Source: Thioclava atlantica
GTDB lineage: Bacteria > Pseudomonadota > Alphaproteobacteria > Rhodobacterales > Rhodobacteraceae
Length of the DNA: 64,000 nucleotides
Assembly: GCF_000737065.1 (NCBI RefSeq)
Contig: NZ_AQRC01000011.1
Span: 81,721 to 145,720, forward strand
Direction: 5' to 3'
The notes below the pieces were generated by a model. The model saw only the letters and a program-made list of their open reading frames with translations. It had not been told where the DNA came from and ran no database searches. This document shows positions 17,773-27,216 of the stretch, one piece after another (the first letter of the stretch is position 1; the number at the start of each line of letters is the position of its first letter). The translations under genes were made by a program, and so were the position numbers.

Positions 17773-20700
17773 ATGAAGCGGGCTCGCGGCCAGCGGGCAA
17801 GGAAGAGGGAAAGGTGTGCTGTGGGTTGCAGGACCGCGGACTTCTTGATCAGCAGACGTCGCCAAGAAGCTGGTGCACCGCCCTTCATTGGGCTCATTCC
17901 GCTAGATGAGACAGCGCAAGAGCGAGCCGTTGAGCGCACGCGACAGTTCTTGGGCGGTCGGCCCGACAGGCTGAAAGCTTTGTTCCGCGATTTTCCAAAC
18001 CTCGCGGGATGGCTTGTCACCCATTCGCTAAGCGAAGGATATGGAGACGCCGGTCATGCGGTATACCCACACATCGCCGACATTCTCCAAATTCCGCTGG
18101 ATTACCAGCCGCATCGCAAGGAGTTGTTCCGCTCTTTCTGCGCGGTTTGCGACCGGTTCGGGTTACCTACCCGAGGCTTTGATCGCGATGTCGACGTCTA
18201 CCTTCTTCATGCCGGCGTAAGCCAAGCGCAGCTTCCACACCTGATCGACGCGTTTCTGAGACAGGAAGCAGCTTTTGGCCCGCCCCCTGTCGAAACGACC
18301 GTTCTGCTAAACCGCTGGGAAGACGATGCACTGTATTTTCTCCCTCCTGCGGTCAACGTGCTTCGCCGTGCAATCCTCTGGGACGAGACTGCGTGGCATG
18401 CAGCCCTGTTTGCACGGATACGCCAAGACCCGGAGGCCTTCGTTCCTGCAATCGAGTTCGAGAGATCTTTCAAGGAAGTCTTTGACCAAAGACTGAAAGA
18501 AACACGGCCAACATCGAGCAGAGGAGGAAGCGAGGCGCTGGCACCGAGGCCGCGGCTCCAATGGCAATCTGGTGGGCTTGTATTGAGATTGCCTCGAAGC
18601 GAGGGGCGAATTCGCCTCTGGCTCGATGGCGCGCAACGACCGCTCCGTTTGCGCGGAGGTGAGGACTGGACACTACCTCAGCCCTGGCCCCGCGAGCTCC
18701 GTTGGGAAATCTCTGGCCAGACCGGGCAACTCGAGCTCCTCACTCAAGGGGGATGTGCCGCGTTCGACAGGATCACCGGTCACTATCTGCGCGAGATCCC
18801 ACGGGGTTCGGTCGATATCGAACTAGACTCAACGGACATCGTTCTCCTGGCGCGGACGCCATTCTCGATAGCAGGCGAACCCGCTCTTGAACCGGAAGCC
18901 GATAGTTTCGTCGGCTTCGCAGTACTCGGACCGCGCCCCCTAGTGCTCGAACTTGACGGCCTGCAAACGGGTCTCAAGGCCCGTCCGAGAAGACGCCTTT
19001 CCTTGGCAGGAGACGAAATCGCAAGCGGACCACGGGGCGCACTTCATGGGCGTTCTGCACGCCTTCGGATCGAAACTGGATTGGGTCGCTCCGAGACACG
19101 AGCGGTAAGGGTCACACTCGGCTTGCAGTCGCGCCTCATCGAGGTACCGATTTCAGATGACGGTTTTGGTGATGTCGGGATGGAAGAGGTGCTCGCTGGC
19201 TTTGCAGAGGCTGAGGCAGCAGACCCGGTGCGCCTCCGGATGGAACTGATGGCGCCAAGCGCCGATGGTGCCGCCGCTCATGGGTCCGGGATCGCGCTTG
19301 CCGCATGGGTGTGGCCTGGCTTCTGCGGCTCCGATGGCATCGTGTTCCACAGCGAACGCCAAGTCCGCAACCTCGTCGAGGATGAATGCCTCCACGTCGG
19401 TCGTGACGACCAAGGGCGTCTATGCCTTGAGCCCGGCGGCGGATACAGCGTCGCACGGGTCGTATTCGAGATCGAAGGCGTACATGTTCCTTTCGATCTG
19501 CCTTGGCCCGATGTCACCGTATCAAGGCGCCGTGCTGAGGGAAGTGTCGCCCCGCTTCCGCTTGGCACGCGCCTCTCGGTTGGTGAAGACGACCGCTTCG
19601 ATACGATCAGCATCCGATGCCCTGACCAGAAGGCACAGCTGATCATTCGTGGAAGACGCGAAGAACGGCCATTCTATGGGGGGCTGACACGCAGCCTTGC
19701 TGTTCGGGACCTTCTGGCTCCCGCCTCCGATGAACGGGTGCTTCTTCAGCGCGAAAACGGTTCGGAAGTCCTGCTATTCGAACTGGTCGCGGCACTGGCC
19801 CCCCAGGCAATCAACCTCCTGCCCGCTCGCAACGCGATCCGACTCCAGCTGAAATTCGGAGAGCCGGTCGATGCAGTGGCTGTTGAGGTCGAGGACGAAA
19901 CGGGCGCAGTCGTTTTCGCCGAAGCCGCCCTTCGGCATCGGCCGGTGGCAACGCGTCGGCCAGACTGGTTCCATGCCGAGGTGAGCGACAACGACGCACA
20001 CGGCCTCGAACTGACCCTCGATGCCGATTGGATTGATGACGGCCCCTGTCTGGCACGGCTCCTGATCCGGCCCGAAGGACGCGATGGATGGCGACCGCTG
20101 CGCAATTCGCGAGGCGACAGTTTCGCCGTCGCCATTGCCAACTCGGCGGCAGACGGATTCGTGCTGGACGGAGAGCTTCAGCGTCGGTTCGAGGCTCTCA
20201 GCCGCTGGCTGTCGGATTGCTACGCAGCAGAGTGCTGGCCGACGCTGGAGCGCACACTGGTGCCACGCTGGCAGGAACTCGGATGTCGGCTGCGAGAACT
20301 TCGTGGTGGCGATGGAGCAGTTATGCGAGCGGCGTGCTTGCCGCCTCCCGACCATGCGGCACCTGGCTGGGTGCCGACCCTCCACCCTCTGCAGTTCGCT
20401 CCGGATCTATACACTGCAGCGCCGCAGGCATTCGCGGCTCTGGCGGCGTCCGTTGATCCTGGTGTCGCCGAGATGGCTGCGCTCGCCACACTCAATACAG
20501 CGCGCCTGCGCGAGCTGTCTCATCTCCATCCCACAGTCTACCTCGCCTTCCGAAACCTGCAGGCGGCGCGCGACAAGGGCTCGAGGCTGGAGGGATTCGA
20601 TCCAGCACGCTTCTTCAGAAATCTGCCATTGGTCGACGGTGACCCATCGGCGGGATGGTTCTGGCGTGGGACGCCTTTGCTCGGGCCAGACCATTGGCGC

Positions 20701-21099
20701 GCTGCGCATCTCCGGCTAGTCGAGCGGCTCGACGCAGCCGGCCTCTTCCTCGATGACACGGCCGAAGAGGGACCGAACAGCCGGCGCCAAGGATCCCTGC
20801 AACGGTTGATGCATGCAGCCTGGACCCTGGCACCCGAAAAGCTTCGTCCACCTGCTCCGCGCCGCAGTCAGGACTCTGAGGAGCCGGCTCAGGTGGATCT
20901 ATGGGGCTCGGCATTGCTTTCTGGCTTTGCACGTGCAAGCCGCCTCAATGAGGTGACAGAGTATGTTGATACCGTCTCCACTCGGGCGGGCATGCCGCCA
21001 GCACAAGCTCTCACCAGCATCGCCTTCATGTTGCGCCTCGCCCCTGAGCTTTTCGCCTTCCACTTATTGCTCTGGCAAATCGCCAAGGAACGTCCATGA
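17773..21099 (+). CDS. druH: DruH-like protein of a type III Druantia defence system
   Basis: The 1108-residue protein has no catalytic motif I can recognise. Residues 1-240 are mostly helical; the middle 500 residues are rich in short beta strands (repeated RLxLxLDG and ELRWEISGQ patterns); the end is helical again. It is assigned by context and size: Druantia type III is defined by a large DUF1998 helicase (DruE) preceded by a protein of about 1,000-1,200 residues (DruH). The ATG at 17773 is preceded by AAGGGGAT. Its stop overlaps the druE start (ATGA), so the two proteins are made together, probably as a complex. Antiphage function is inferred. Confidence 0.65.
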   Translation: MKRARGQRARKRERCAVGCRTADFLISRRRQEAGAPPFIGLIPLDETAQERAVERTRQFLGGRPDRLKALFRDFPNLAGWLVTHSLSEGYGDAGHAVYPHIADILQIPLDYQPHRKELFRSFCAVCDRFGLPTRGFDRDVDVYLLHAGVSQAQLPHLIDAFLRQEAAFGPPPVETTVLLNRWEDDALYFLPPAVNVLRRAILWDETAWHAALFARIRQDPEAFVPAIEFERSFKEVFDQRLKETRPTSSRGGSEALAPRPRLQWQSGGLVLRLPRSEGRIRLWLDGAQRPLRLRGGEDWTLPQPWPRELRWEISGQTGQLELLTQGGCAAFDRITGHYLREIPRGSVDIELDSTDIVLLARTPFSIAGEPALEPEADSFVGFAVLGPRPLVLELDGLQTGLKARPRRRLSLAGDEIASGPRGALHGRSARLRIETGLGRSETRAVRVTLGLQSRLIEVPISDDGFGDVGMEEVLAGFAEAEAADPVRLRMELMAPSADGAAAHGSGIALAAWVWPGFCGSDGIVFHSERQVRNLVEDECLHVGRDDQGRLCLEPGGGYSVARVVFEIEGVHVPFDLPWPDVTVSRRRAEGSVAPLPLGTRLSVGEDDRFDTISIRCPDQKAQLIIRGRREERPFYGGLTRSLAVRDLLAPASDERVLLQRENGSEVLLFELVAALAPQAINLLPARNAIRLQLKFGEPVDAVAVEVEDETGAVVFAEAALRHRPVATRRPDWFHAEVSDNDAHGLELTLDADWIDDGPCLARLLIRPEGRDGWRPLRNSRGDSFAVAIANSAADGFVLDGELQRRFEALSRWLSDCYAAECWPTLERTLVPRWQELGCRLRELRGGDGAVMRAACLPPPDHAAPGWVPTLHPLQFAPDLYTAAPQAFAALAASVDPGVAEMAALATLNTARLRELSHLHPTVYLAFRNLQAARDKGSRLEGFDPARFFRNLPLVDGDPSAGWFWRGTPLLGPDHWRAAHLRLVERLDAAGLFLDDTAEEGPNSRRQGSLQRLMHAAWTLAPEKLRPPAPRRSQDSEEPAQVDLWGSALLSGFARASRLNEVTEYVDTVSTRAGMPPAQALTSIAFMLRLAPELFAFHLLLWQIAKERP

Positions 21100-24000
21100 C
21101 CGAACTCGACCCAATCCGTTTCAAGGACAACCTCGGTGCGACGCTGGCGCGGTACATCACAACTGCCGCTGCAGTGTCATCAGCGCGGGCGCCCCGTCTG
21201 TCACGCGCCGTGGCAGACGCATGCGCACGCGCGGCATTGGTGCGCGGCCCATTCGTCGAGAGCCTGCCAGACTTCGAGAAGGGCGGCAGCATTGAAGAAC
21301 TGGTGAGCAATGGGGCACTGCACGGTGCTTGGTCGGCACTCTCCGAAAGCGAAGAGGGGCAATCCCTCTGGCGTCGGCGGCTTCACCTACACCAGTCCGC
21401 AGCAATAGGTCGCGACGAGAATTACCTGGTCGCAACGGGCACCGGCTCGGGCAAGACAGAGTCTTTTCTCTTCCCATTGATCGATGATCTCCTGCGTCAG
21501 GGAGAGCTGGAGCGGCCCGGTGTCCGCGCAATTCTGGTCTATCCTCTCAACGCCCTCGCAAACGACCAGATGCATCGTATCGCCCGACTACTGTTTCGGG
21601 ATCTTGGAGACCCCGGAGTCACGCTCGGGCGTTTTACCGGACAGGTGCGCTCTGATGCCACGAGATCAGACGAAGAAGGACGGCTGACCGCCACGCCCAC
21701 CTTTCAGGCCGATTTTCCCGATGCGCGCCACGCTCCGCGCAACTGGCTTCTCGCTAGGGGTGAGATGCTTCAGACCCCGCCGCACATCCTCGTCACCAAC
21801 TACGCCATGCTCGAGCACATCCTGCTCTTGCCGCGAAACCGAGCATTGCTTGCCGGGGCGGACGTCCGTTGGCTCGTCCTCGACGAGGTCCATACCTATA
21901 CGGGGGCTCAAGCCATCGAAGTCGCCTTCCTTCTGCGAAAGCTGAAGGCGCGGCTCGGCATACCCCAAGGGCAAATCCGTTGTGTCGGGACATCCGCAAG
22001 CCTCGATCCAGCGAAGCGCGAAGAGCTCGCACGCTTCGCAGAAGACCTTTTTGGGGAACCGTTCCCAAGCGGAGACGGCGCGGTCATCACCGCCGAACGA
22101 CGACTGCATCCAGCCCTTACCGACGGCGTGGAACCACAAGAACTCTCCGCGCCCGATTGGGTTAGAGCGGGGCAAATACTCTCGGAGCTACGAGAGCAAG
22201 GGTGCCTTGCAGCTGAAAATGTCGACTATTTGACCGAGGATTGGAACGAGGCGATGCAGGAAGCTGGCCTCGATGCGCTACTCCTCGACCCTGCGCAACC
22301 GTTCGGCGAAGCGCTTATTGCGCGGCTAGCCGAAATCAAACAGGTTCGCGACGTAGCCAGTGCGCTCAAGGAGCGAGCTTTGCCATTCGCCGATCTCGCG
22401 GCGCGGGTTTTTGCGTCAGAGTCTGGAGAGACGGCGCGGACAGCTCTTACCGCTCTGATCTCACTGGGCGTTCTGGCTCGACCTTCCGTCCCAGGCGCGT
22501 TTCCACTTCTCCCGGCACGCTTTCATCTCGCCGCCTCAGGCGTGGAGGGTGTCGCGTTGAAGCTTTCCGCAAGCGACGCAGAGAATTGGTCAGACTTTCG
22601 GCTTTCGCGCAATGGAATGCATATCACTAGTGCCCCGGCCTATCCCCTTCTCGTCTGCCGCAACTGCGGCGAGCCCTACGTCGAGGGCTGGGACGATGGA
22701 ACAATGCTTCACCCGCGTCCCGAGATCAGTCCCGGAGCGAGGCGCCGGGTCTTGAGGTTGATCAGGGCGGGAGAGGCCGCGACAGAGATAGACCCTGACG
22801 AACTGGACGAGGAACCCGAGGAGGAGCCTCCTTTCGAATTCTTCGCCGACACTGGCGAGTTGGCCGACGGCCCTGAGGAGGGCGTCCTCTCCCTTGCCGA
22901 AGCACCGATGCGCGACGATGCCGAGGAACGCCGCAGCTACGTCCGGAAATGCCTCTCTTGCGGAGCGACCGGCGGCCGCTTCGCTGAGCCTGTTACTCCG
23001 ATCCATCCAGGTGATGATGCGCTCGCGTCGGTAACGGCGCAGTCGCTGCTTGAGGCCTTGCCTCCGCCGCAGGGGCGGTCATCGGAAGCACCGATGCAAG
23101 GGCGGAACCTTCTCGTCTTTGCGGACAACCGGCAGGACGCGGCGTTCTTCGCCCCTTTCTTCGAGCGTACGGCTCGCGATCAAGCACTTCGTGCAGCCAT
23201 GGTCCAGGCGTTGCGCCGAGAGACCTACGAAGCTTTGGACCTCATGGGGCTGCGCGATGGTGTCTGGACGCAGCTCAGGCGATCCGGCTTCAAGCTATAT
23301 GATCGCCGCAATCCAGAACCTTTGAGCAGCAGCGCCGCGAAAGACCGCCTGATGGCCCTGATCGCAGCTGAACTCTGTGGTGGGCCTTTGCGGCTATCAC
23401 TCGAATCCCTCGGCCTAATCACCGTGCAATATGAGGGAGATGCGAGGATTGCTCAGCGACTCACAGAAAGGGTTCCGCCTGAGTATCGAGGCCTAGTCCC
23501 GGCCTTGGTCCGCTTTCTGCTCGACCTCATTCGGCAATCGCGTGCGATCAACACGCTGGAGAACATTGACCTAACAGACGAGTCCATTTGGGGCGAGGGG
23601 TTGGCGAGCGCGGACATTTCGTGGTCGTTGTCGCGGACGCACCAGAGCCGCCGACTGCGAACGTTGCTCTCAGAACCTGGACGGCCCAATCGGCCACTGT
23701 GGGTGCTGATCGACAGGCTTGGAATCCCAGACGGCCAAGCGAGAGACATTCTCTCGGCTTTCTGGGAAGAGGCGACGCGGCCCCGTCACCGTCTCCTTCT
23801 ACCCGGGGGACACGGTCATGTGCTGAACTTGGCGGCCATGCGTTTCGCTGCGACTCCGGAAGGAGAACTGCGCCGCTGTGAAAGTTGCGGTGCGTCCAGC
23901 CAGATCGATCTCGGGGGTGTGTGTACCGCCTGGCGCTGCACTGGACGCACAGTTCCTGTTTCAGCCGAAGAACGGGACGAGATGCGCAGGCGCAACCATT

Positions 24001-27000
24001 ACCTCGTTCGATATGAAGGGCAGCCGCTGAGCGGGATCGCTCGGGAGCACACCGCCGCCATATCGACGACGGAACGATCCGAGATCGAGGAGCGGTTCCG
24101 GCAGGGTGAAATCAACTTGCTCAGCTGCACCACGACAATGGAAATGGGTGTCGATCTGGGCGAGCTGGAAGCGGTTTTCTGCCGGAACGTCCCGCCAGGC
24201 ATTGCGAACTATCAGCAGCGCGCCGGTCGCGCTGGCCGCCGCGCGCAGGCTGCGCCCGTTGCATTGATGATGGCGAGGTCCGGCCGATACGACCAAGCAC
24301 AATTCAACGATCTGCGTGGCTATCTCGAGGCGCTCCCCCCCGCGCCATATCTGACATTGGATAACCCGAGCTTCTTCCGACGGCACCAGGTCTCATGCCT
24401 GTTGGCAGGTTGGCTGGATCATCGCTTGGCAGGCCACGAGCGCACCGGAGCTCCACGTCTGCGTGATGTGCTGGGCGAGCGCTTGGACGAGGCTGCCGAG
24501 ACAACTCTTCTGGCAGACCTTTCAGCATGGCTCGCTTCGGAGGCCGGTGTTGCCGCACGCACGGTTGCCGAGCGAATGGCGTCCACTCTCCCGGCAAGAC
24601 TTGATCATGTCGGCCTTGTCGCGGGCGAACTGTCTGAGCACGCGCGCGCAGAGATAACGCGCTGGATCCGGGCTACTTGCGCTCGCTGGCGCGAGCTCAA
24701 TGACGCCTACGAAAATGCACGTGCCGCGCTCGATGATCCGGATGCGAACGAGCAGGCCCGCTCCCGCGCTGCCGGTCGCATGAATGGCCGTTTGGGCGAC
24801 ATGCGTCGGTATCTTGATCGATTCCTGGTTGAGGCACTGTCGCGTGCTGCCGTCATACCGACTTACAGCTTCCCAGTTCACTCGATTCACCTAGAGATTG
24901 TCACGGAACGAGGCGCTCGCACCGCCTCGGATGATCGAGCGTTGCAGCTCGATCGAGACGCGGCAATGGCGATCGCTGAGTATGCGCCGGGGGCCGAAGT
25001 CGTGGCCGGTGGCCGAATTTGGACGTCCGCAGGCATTGCACGGAGAGCCACGGTAGGCACCGGCGATGCTTGGATGGAACGTGGTTTCCATCGCGTTTGT
25101 CCGACGTGCCAGCATGCAGAAACACATCACGAGCGGGATGATTTTGGGGAGAACTGCCCTCAGTGCGGCGCACGGGCCAGTGGCCCGCGCCGTGCCTTCG
25201 TTGAACCCGTCGGGTTCCTGACATCATATGCCGACCGGCAGGGTAGAGACCCCGGCGCAACACGCTTGAGAGTTCGACCCGTCGACGAAGCGCGCCTCCT
25301 AACGCGAGCCCGCCCTGAAGACTTCCAGGTTTCAGACCTAGCACGCGTCACGCATTTCTTCGCGCCGGCTATCGCACCAGAGGGGAGTCAGCCTGGACGA
25401 ATGCTCGTCTTGAATCGCGGGCCGCTGGGGGCGGGCTATCTTTGGTGCCCGTCGTGCGAGCACGCGAGACCTGCGCCCCAAGAGGCGCTTGGCGGGGCCG
25501 AGATTCGGGCAGTGCATGAGAACCCGCGGACCGGAGATCGGTGCCGGGTTGAATCCCTCCGCTGGCCCGTGGACCTCGCACATGTTTTCGAGACCGATCT
25601 TCGGGGGATTCGTATCGATCAGCCGGTCCCAGACTTTTCTGATCGCCCTACGGAGACTGAACGGCGGGCGGCTCGGGATGGCTTCCTTAGAACGCTGGCA
25701 GAGGCACTGAGACTTGCGGCAGCGGATATTCTTGAAACCGACCCAAGAGACCTTCGCGCGACCGTTGAGCTTCTCGGTGCGGCCCCACTGGTCATCCTAT
25801 CGGACTCAGTCCCAGGCGGTGCCGGCTACTGCCGTCGATTGCTCGACGATTCTCGCTTCTCGGCCCGCGTGCTGCTGGGTCGAGCGATCGCGGTCCTGGA
25901 TTGCCCTCGTGGCGCAGCCTGCGAGACGAGCTGCTCGCGGTGCCTGAATGACTACTCCAACCAGGTCTATTGGGATCAGTTCGATCGTCATCCTGTGTTT
26001 GGCTGGTTGCGCGGCCTACTTGCGGAGTCGACACCGCGGCCCGCTCATGCCCCCGACGCTGCGGTCCCGGTAGCGCAGACTTCGGCGGCGACGCTGCGGG
26101 TGCGTCTCGAGGGAGCGGGGCTGGTGGCCGTTTCCTCGCCAGATCTCTGGGGAGCCGAAGATCGGTCCGAGGCCCTCACAAGTGCGCGGGCATTGCGAAA
26201 CTGGCTCGATGAAGCCTCGAACAGGCATGCCCTCTATCTACTTCCACCGGGTGCGGTTGATGCGGGTACACCGACCGGCCTCGATCGTGAGATTGCCTAT
26301 GCGTTGGCGCCATACGAGCGATCCGGTCAACTTCGCTTTGGCACGCTTGACGGTTCGGCCGTGGCGAATGCGCCTCGCCTGTCTGTTTTGAAGGGTTTCG
26401 GGGCAGAGGCCTCTGTGGATGCGTTCTACGCATCGCAGGACGCGGCGGCGGCTCTTGCCGGGCCACTAGAGGGGGTCAGTCACCTTTTTTCATGCTCAGC
26501 AGGCGACAGCTGGCTTGCGTCGGTGCAGGACAGCGTCCGAACGCTGCCGGGTCCGTTGGCCGGGCTCACAGAACGCTTGCGCGTCTTCCGCTTCCGACCG
26601 GGCACCGCCCGAGCGCTCACACCACTTTTCCAAGGCGTAGCAGGGCGCCATGTCGCGCTCGAAATCGAGGATCCCTGGTGCGGCGTTCGCCCACACAACC
26701 GTCGCCGCCTAGCGAGCTTTGTCGCTGCCGCTGGGTCAGCGGGCGTCGACATCGAGCGACTCGCAGTCGTGTGGAATCCTGATCATGGCGAGCCGGATAC
26801 GCCGCAATCGCAATCGAACGCGTTGCGCGCCGAGCTGCGTTCTGCTGGCGTAACGGTTACGCCCGAGCTTCATCACCGTTCTGCACGCAACCGCCATTTC
26901 CATGACCGCGTTGTGACGATCCAGACCGTCGATGACGGGCCGAGGGTCAACCTGAGATGGGACGTGACCGCCGGGATCGACAATCTGATGTCCCACTCGA

Positions 27001-27032
27001 AGGAGTGCAGTGTCTTCATCGAGGAGCGCTGA
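21096..27032 (+). CDS. druE: DruE-like DEAD/DEAH helicase with DUF1998 and a C-terminal PLD-like motif
   Basis: The 1978-residue protein has Walker A ATGTGSGKTES near residue 112, DEVH near 260, VGTSAS near 290, a helicase C-terminal domain with TTMEMGVDLGEL and QQRAGRAGRR near 1010-1050, and several Cys pairs (CRNCG, CLSCG, CESCG, CPTC...CPQC) for zinc. DUF1998 is marked by DSVPGGAGYCRRLL and CETSCSRCLNDYSNQ near 1570-1625. The last 350 residues end with HHRSARNRHFHDRVV near 1925, resembling the HxK/HDR signature of phospholipase-D-like domains. Size and architecture match DruE, the core of Druantia antiphage systems, which occur as type III with DruH. It is the last gene of the pair and is followed by a terminator. 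Confidence 0.8.
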   Translation: MTELDPIRFKDNLGATLARYITTAAAVSSARAPRLSRAVADACARAALVRGPFVESLPDFEKGGSIEELVSNGALHGAWSALSESEEGQSLWRRRLHLHQSAAIGRDENYLVATGTGSGKTESFLFPLIDDLLRQGELERPGVRAILVYPLNALANDQMHRIARLLFRDLGDPGVTLGRFTGQVRSDATRSDEEGRLTATPTFQADFPDARHAPRNWLLARGEMLQTPPHILVTNYAMLEHILLLPRNRALLAGADVRWLVLDEVHTYTGAQAIEVAFLLRKLKARLGIPQGQIRCVGTSASLDPAKREELARFAEDLFGEPFPSGDGAVITAERRLHPALTDGVEPQELSAPDWVRAGQILSELREQGCLAAENVDYLTEDWNEAMQEAGLDALLLDPAQPFGEALIARLAEIKQVRDVASALKERALPFADLAARVFASESGETARTALTALISLGVLARPSVPGAFPLLPARFHLAASGVEGVALKLSASDAENWSDFRLSRNGMHITSAPAYPLLVCRNCGEPYVEGWDDGTMLHPRPEISPGARRRVLRLIRAGEAATEIDPDELDEEPEEEPPFEFFADTGELADGPEEGVLSLAEAPMRDDAEERRSYVRKCLSCGATGGRFAEPVTPIHPGDDALASVTAQSLLEALPPPQGRSSEAPMQGRNLLVFADNRQDAAFFAPFFERTARDQALRAAMVQALRRETYEALDLMGLRDGVWTQLRRSGFKLYDRRNPEPLSSSAAKDRLMALIAAELCGGPLRLSLESLGLITVQYEGDARIAQRLTERVPPEYRGLVPALVRFLLDLIRQSRAINTLENIDLTDESIWGEGLASADISWSLSRTHQSRRLRTLLSEPGRPNRPLWVLIDRLGIPDGQARDILSAFWEEATRPRHRLLLPGGHGHVLNLAAMRFAATPEGELRRCESCGASSQIDLGGVCTAWRCTGRTVPVSAEERDEMRRRNHYLVRYEGQPLSGIAREHTAAISTTERSEIEERFRQGEINLLSCTTTMEMGVDLGELEAVFCRNVPPGIANYQQRAGRAGRRAQAAPVALMMARSGRYDQAQFNDLRGYLEALPPAPYLTLDNPSFFRRHQVSCLLAGWLDHRLAGHERTGAPRLRDVLGERLDEAAETTLLADLSAWLASEAGVAARTVAERMASTLPARLDHVGLVAGELSEHARAEITRWIRATCARWRELNDAYENARAALDDPDANEQARSRAAGRMNGRLGDMRRYLDRFLVEALSRAAVIPTYSFPVHSIHLEIVTERGARTASDDRALQLDRDAAMAIAEYAPGAEVVAGGRIWTSAGIARRATVGTGDAWMERGFHRVCPTCQHAETHHERDDFGENCPQCGARASGPRRAFVEPVGFLTSYADRQGRDPGATRLRVRPVDEARLLTRARPEDFQVSDLARVTHFFAPAIAPEGSQPGRMLVLNRGPLGAGYLWCPSCEHARPAPQEALGGAEIRAVHENPRTGDRCRVESLRWPVDLAHVFETDLRGIRIDQPVPDFSDRPTETERRAARDGFLRTLAEALRLAAADILETDPRDLRATVELLGAAPLVILSDSVPGGAGYCRRLLDDSRFSARVLLGRAIAVLDCPRGAACETSCSRCLNDYSNQVYWDQFDRHPVFGWLRGLLAESTPRPAHAPDAAVPVAQTSAATLRVRLEGAGLVAVSSPDLWGAEDRSEALTSARALRNWLDEASNRHALYLLPPGAVDAGTPTGLDREIAYALAPYERSGQLRFGTLDGSAVANAPRLSVLKGFGAEASVDAFYASQDAAAALAGPLEGVSHLFSCSAGDSWLASVQDSVRTLPGPLAGLTERLRVFRFRPGTARALTPLFQGVAGRHVALEIEDPWCGVRPHNRRRLASFVAAAGSAGVDIERLAVVWNPDHGEPDTPQSQSNALRAELRSAGVTVTPELHHRSARNRHFHDRVVTIQTVDDGPRVNLRWDVTAGIDNLMSHSKECSVFIEER

Positions 27033-27100
27033 GTTCAGCAACTCATGCGGAAGCACGAAGGACTTCGGCCCCTTTCGCTTCCACAGGTGACTCAAGCCCA

Positions 27101-27124
27101 AACGCCGCCCCGGAGGGCGGCGTT
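27101..27124 (+). terminator. Hairpin terminator after druE
   Basis: AACGCCGCC (27101-27109) pairs with GGCGGCGTT (27116-27124) around a six-base loop. It stands 69 bases after the druE stop, between convergent genes. There is no strong T-run, so its strength is uncertain. Confidence 0.6.
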
Positions 27125-27150
27125 CAAGCATTTGACAATTTGCGAAAATA

Positions 27151-27216
27151 TGCGCGGCGGGATTTGAACCTGCATCTACAGGTTCATCACCTGATGATGC
27201 ATAAGCTTACCGCGCC
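27151..27216 (-). other. tRNA-like relic at the end of virB6
   Basis: On the minus strand this 66-base segment reads GCGCGG at its 5' end and CCGCGC at its 3' end, with a near-canonical T-arm (GCAGG-TTCAAAT-CCCGC) and a CAGGT/ACCTG hairpin in the anticodon position. It is too short for a tRNA, lacks the D-loop GG and has a mismatch in the T stem. The 5' part overlaps the last codons of virB6. It may be a degraded tRNA fragment left by an insertion, or chance. Confidence 0.25.

Noticed and set aside
17250..17909. A 219-codon plus-strand frame over the XRE regulator
   Set aside because: It runs antisense to a clear helix-turn-helix gene and into the druH leader, with no recognisable domain.
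17773..27032. DISARM system
   Set aside because: DISARM needs separate DrmA, DrmB and DrmC proteins, often with a methyltransferase. Here a single large DUF1998 helicase with one large partner fits Druantia type III better.
27151..27216. Functional tRNA gene on the minus strand
   Set aside because: Too short, no proper D-arm and a mismatched T stem; kept only as a tRNA-like relic.
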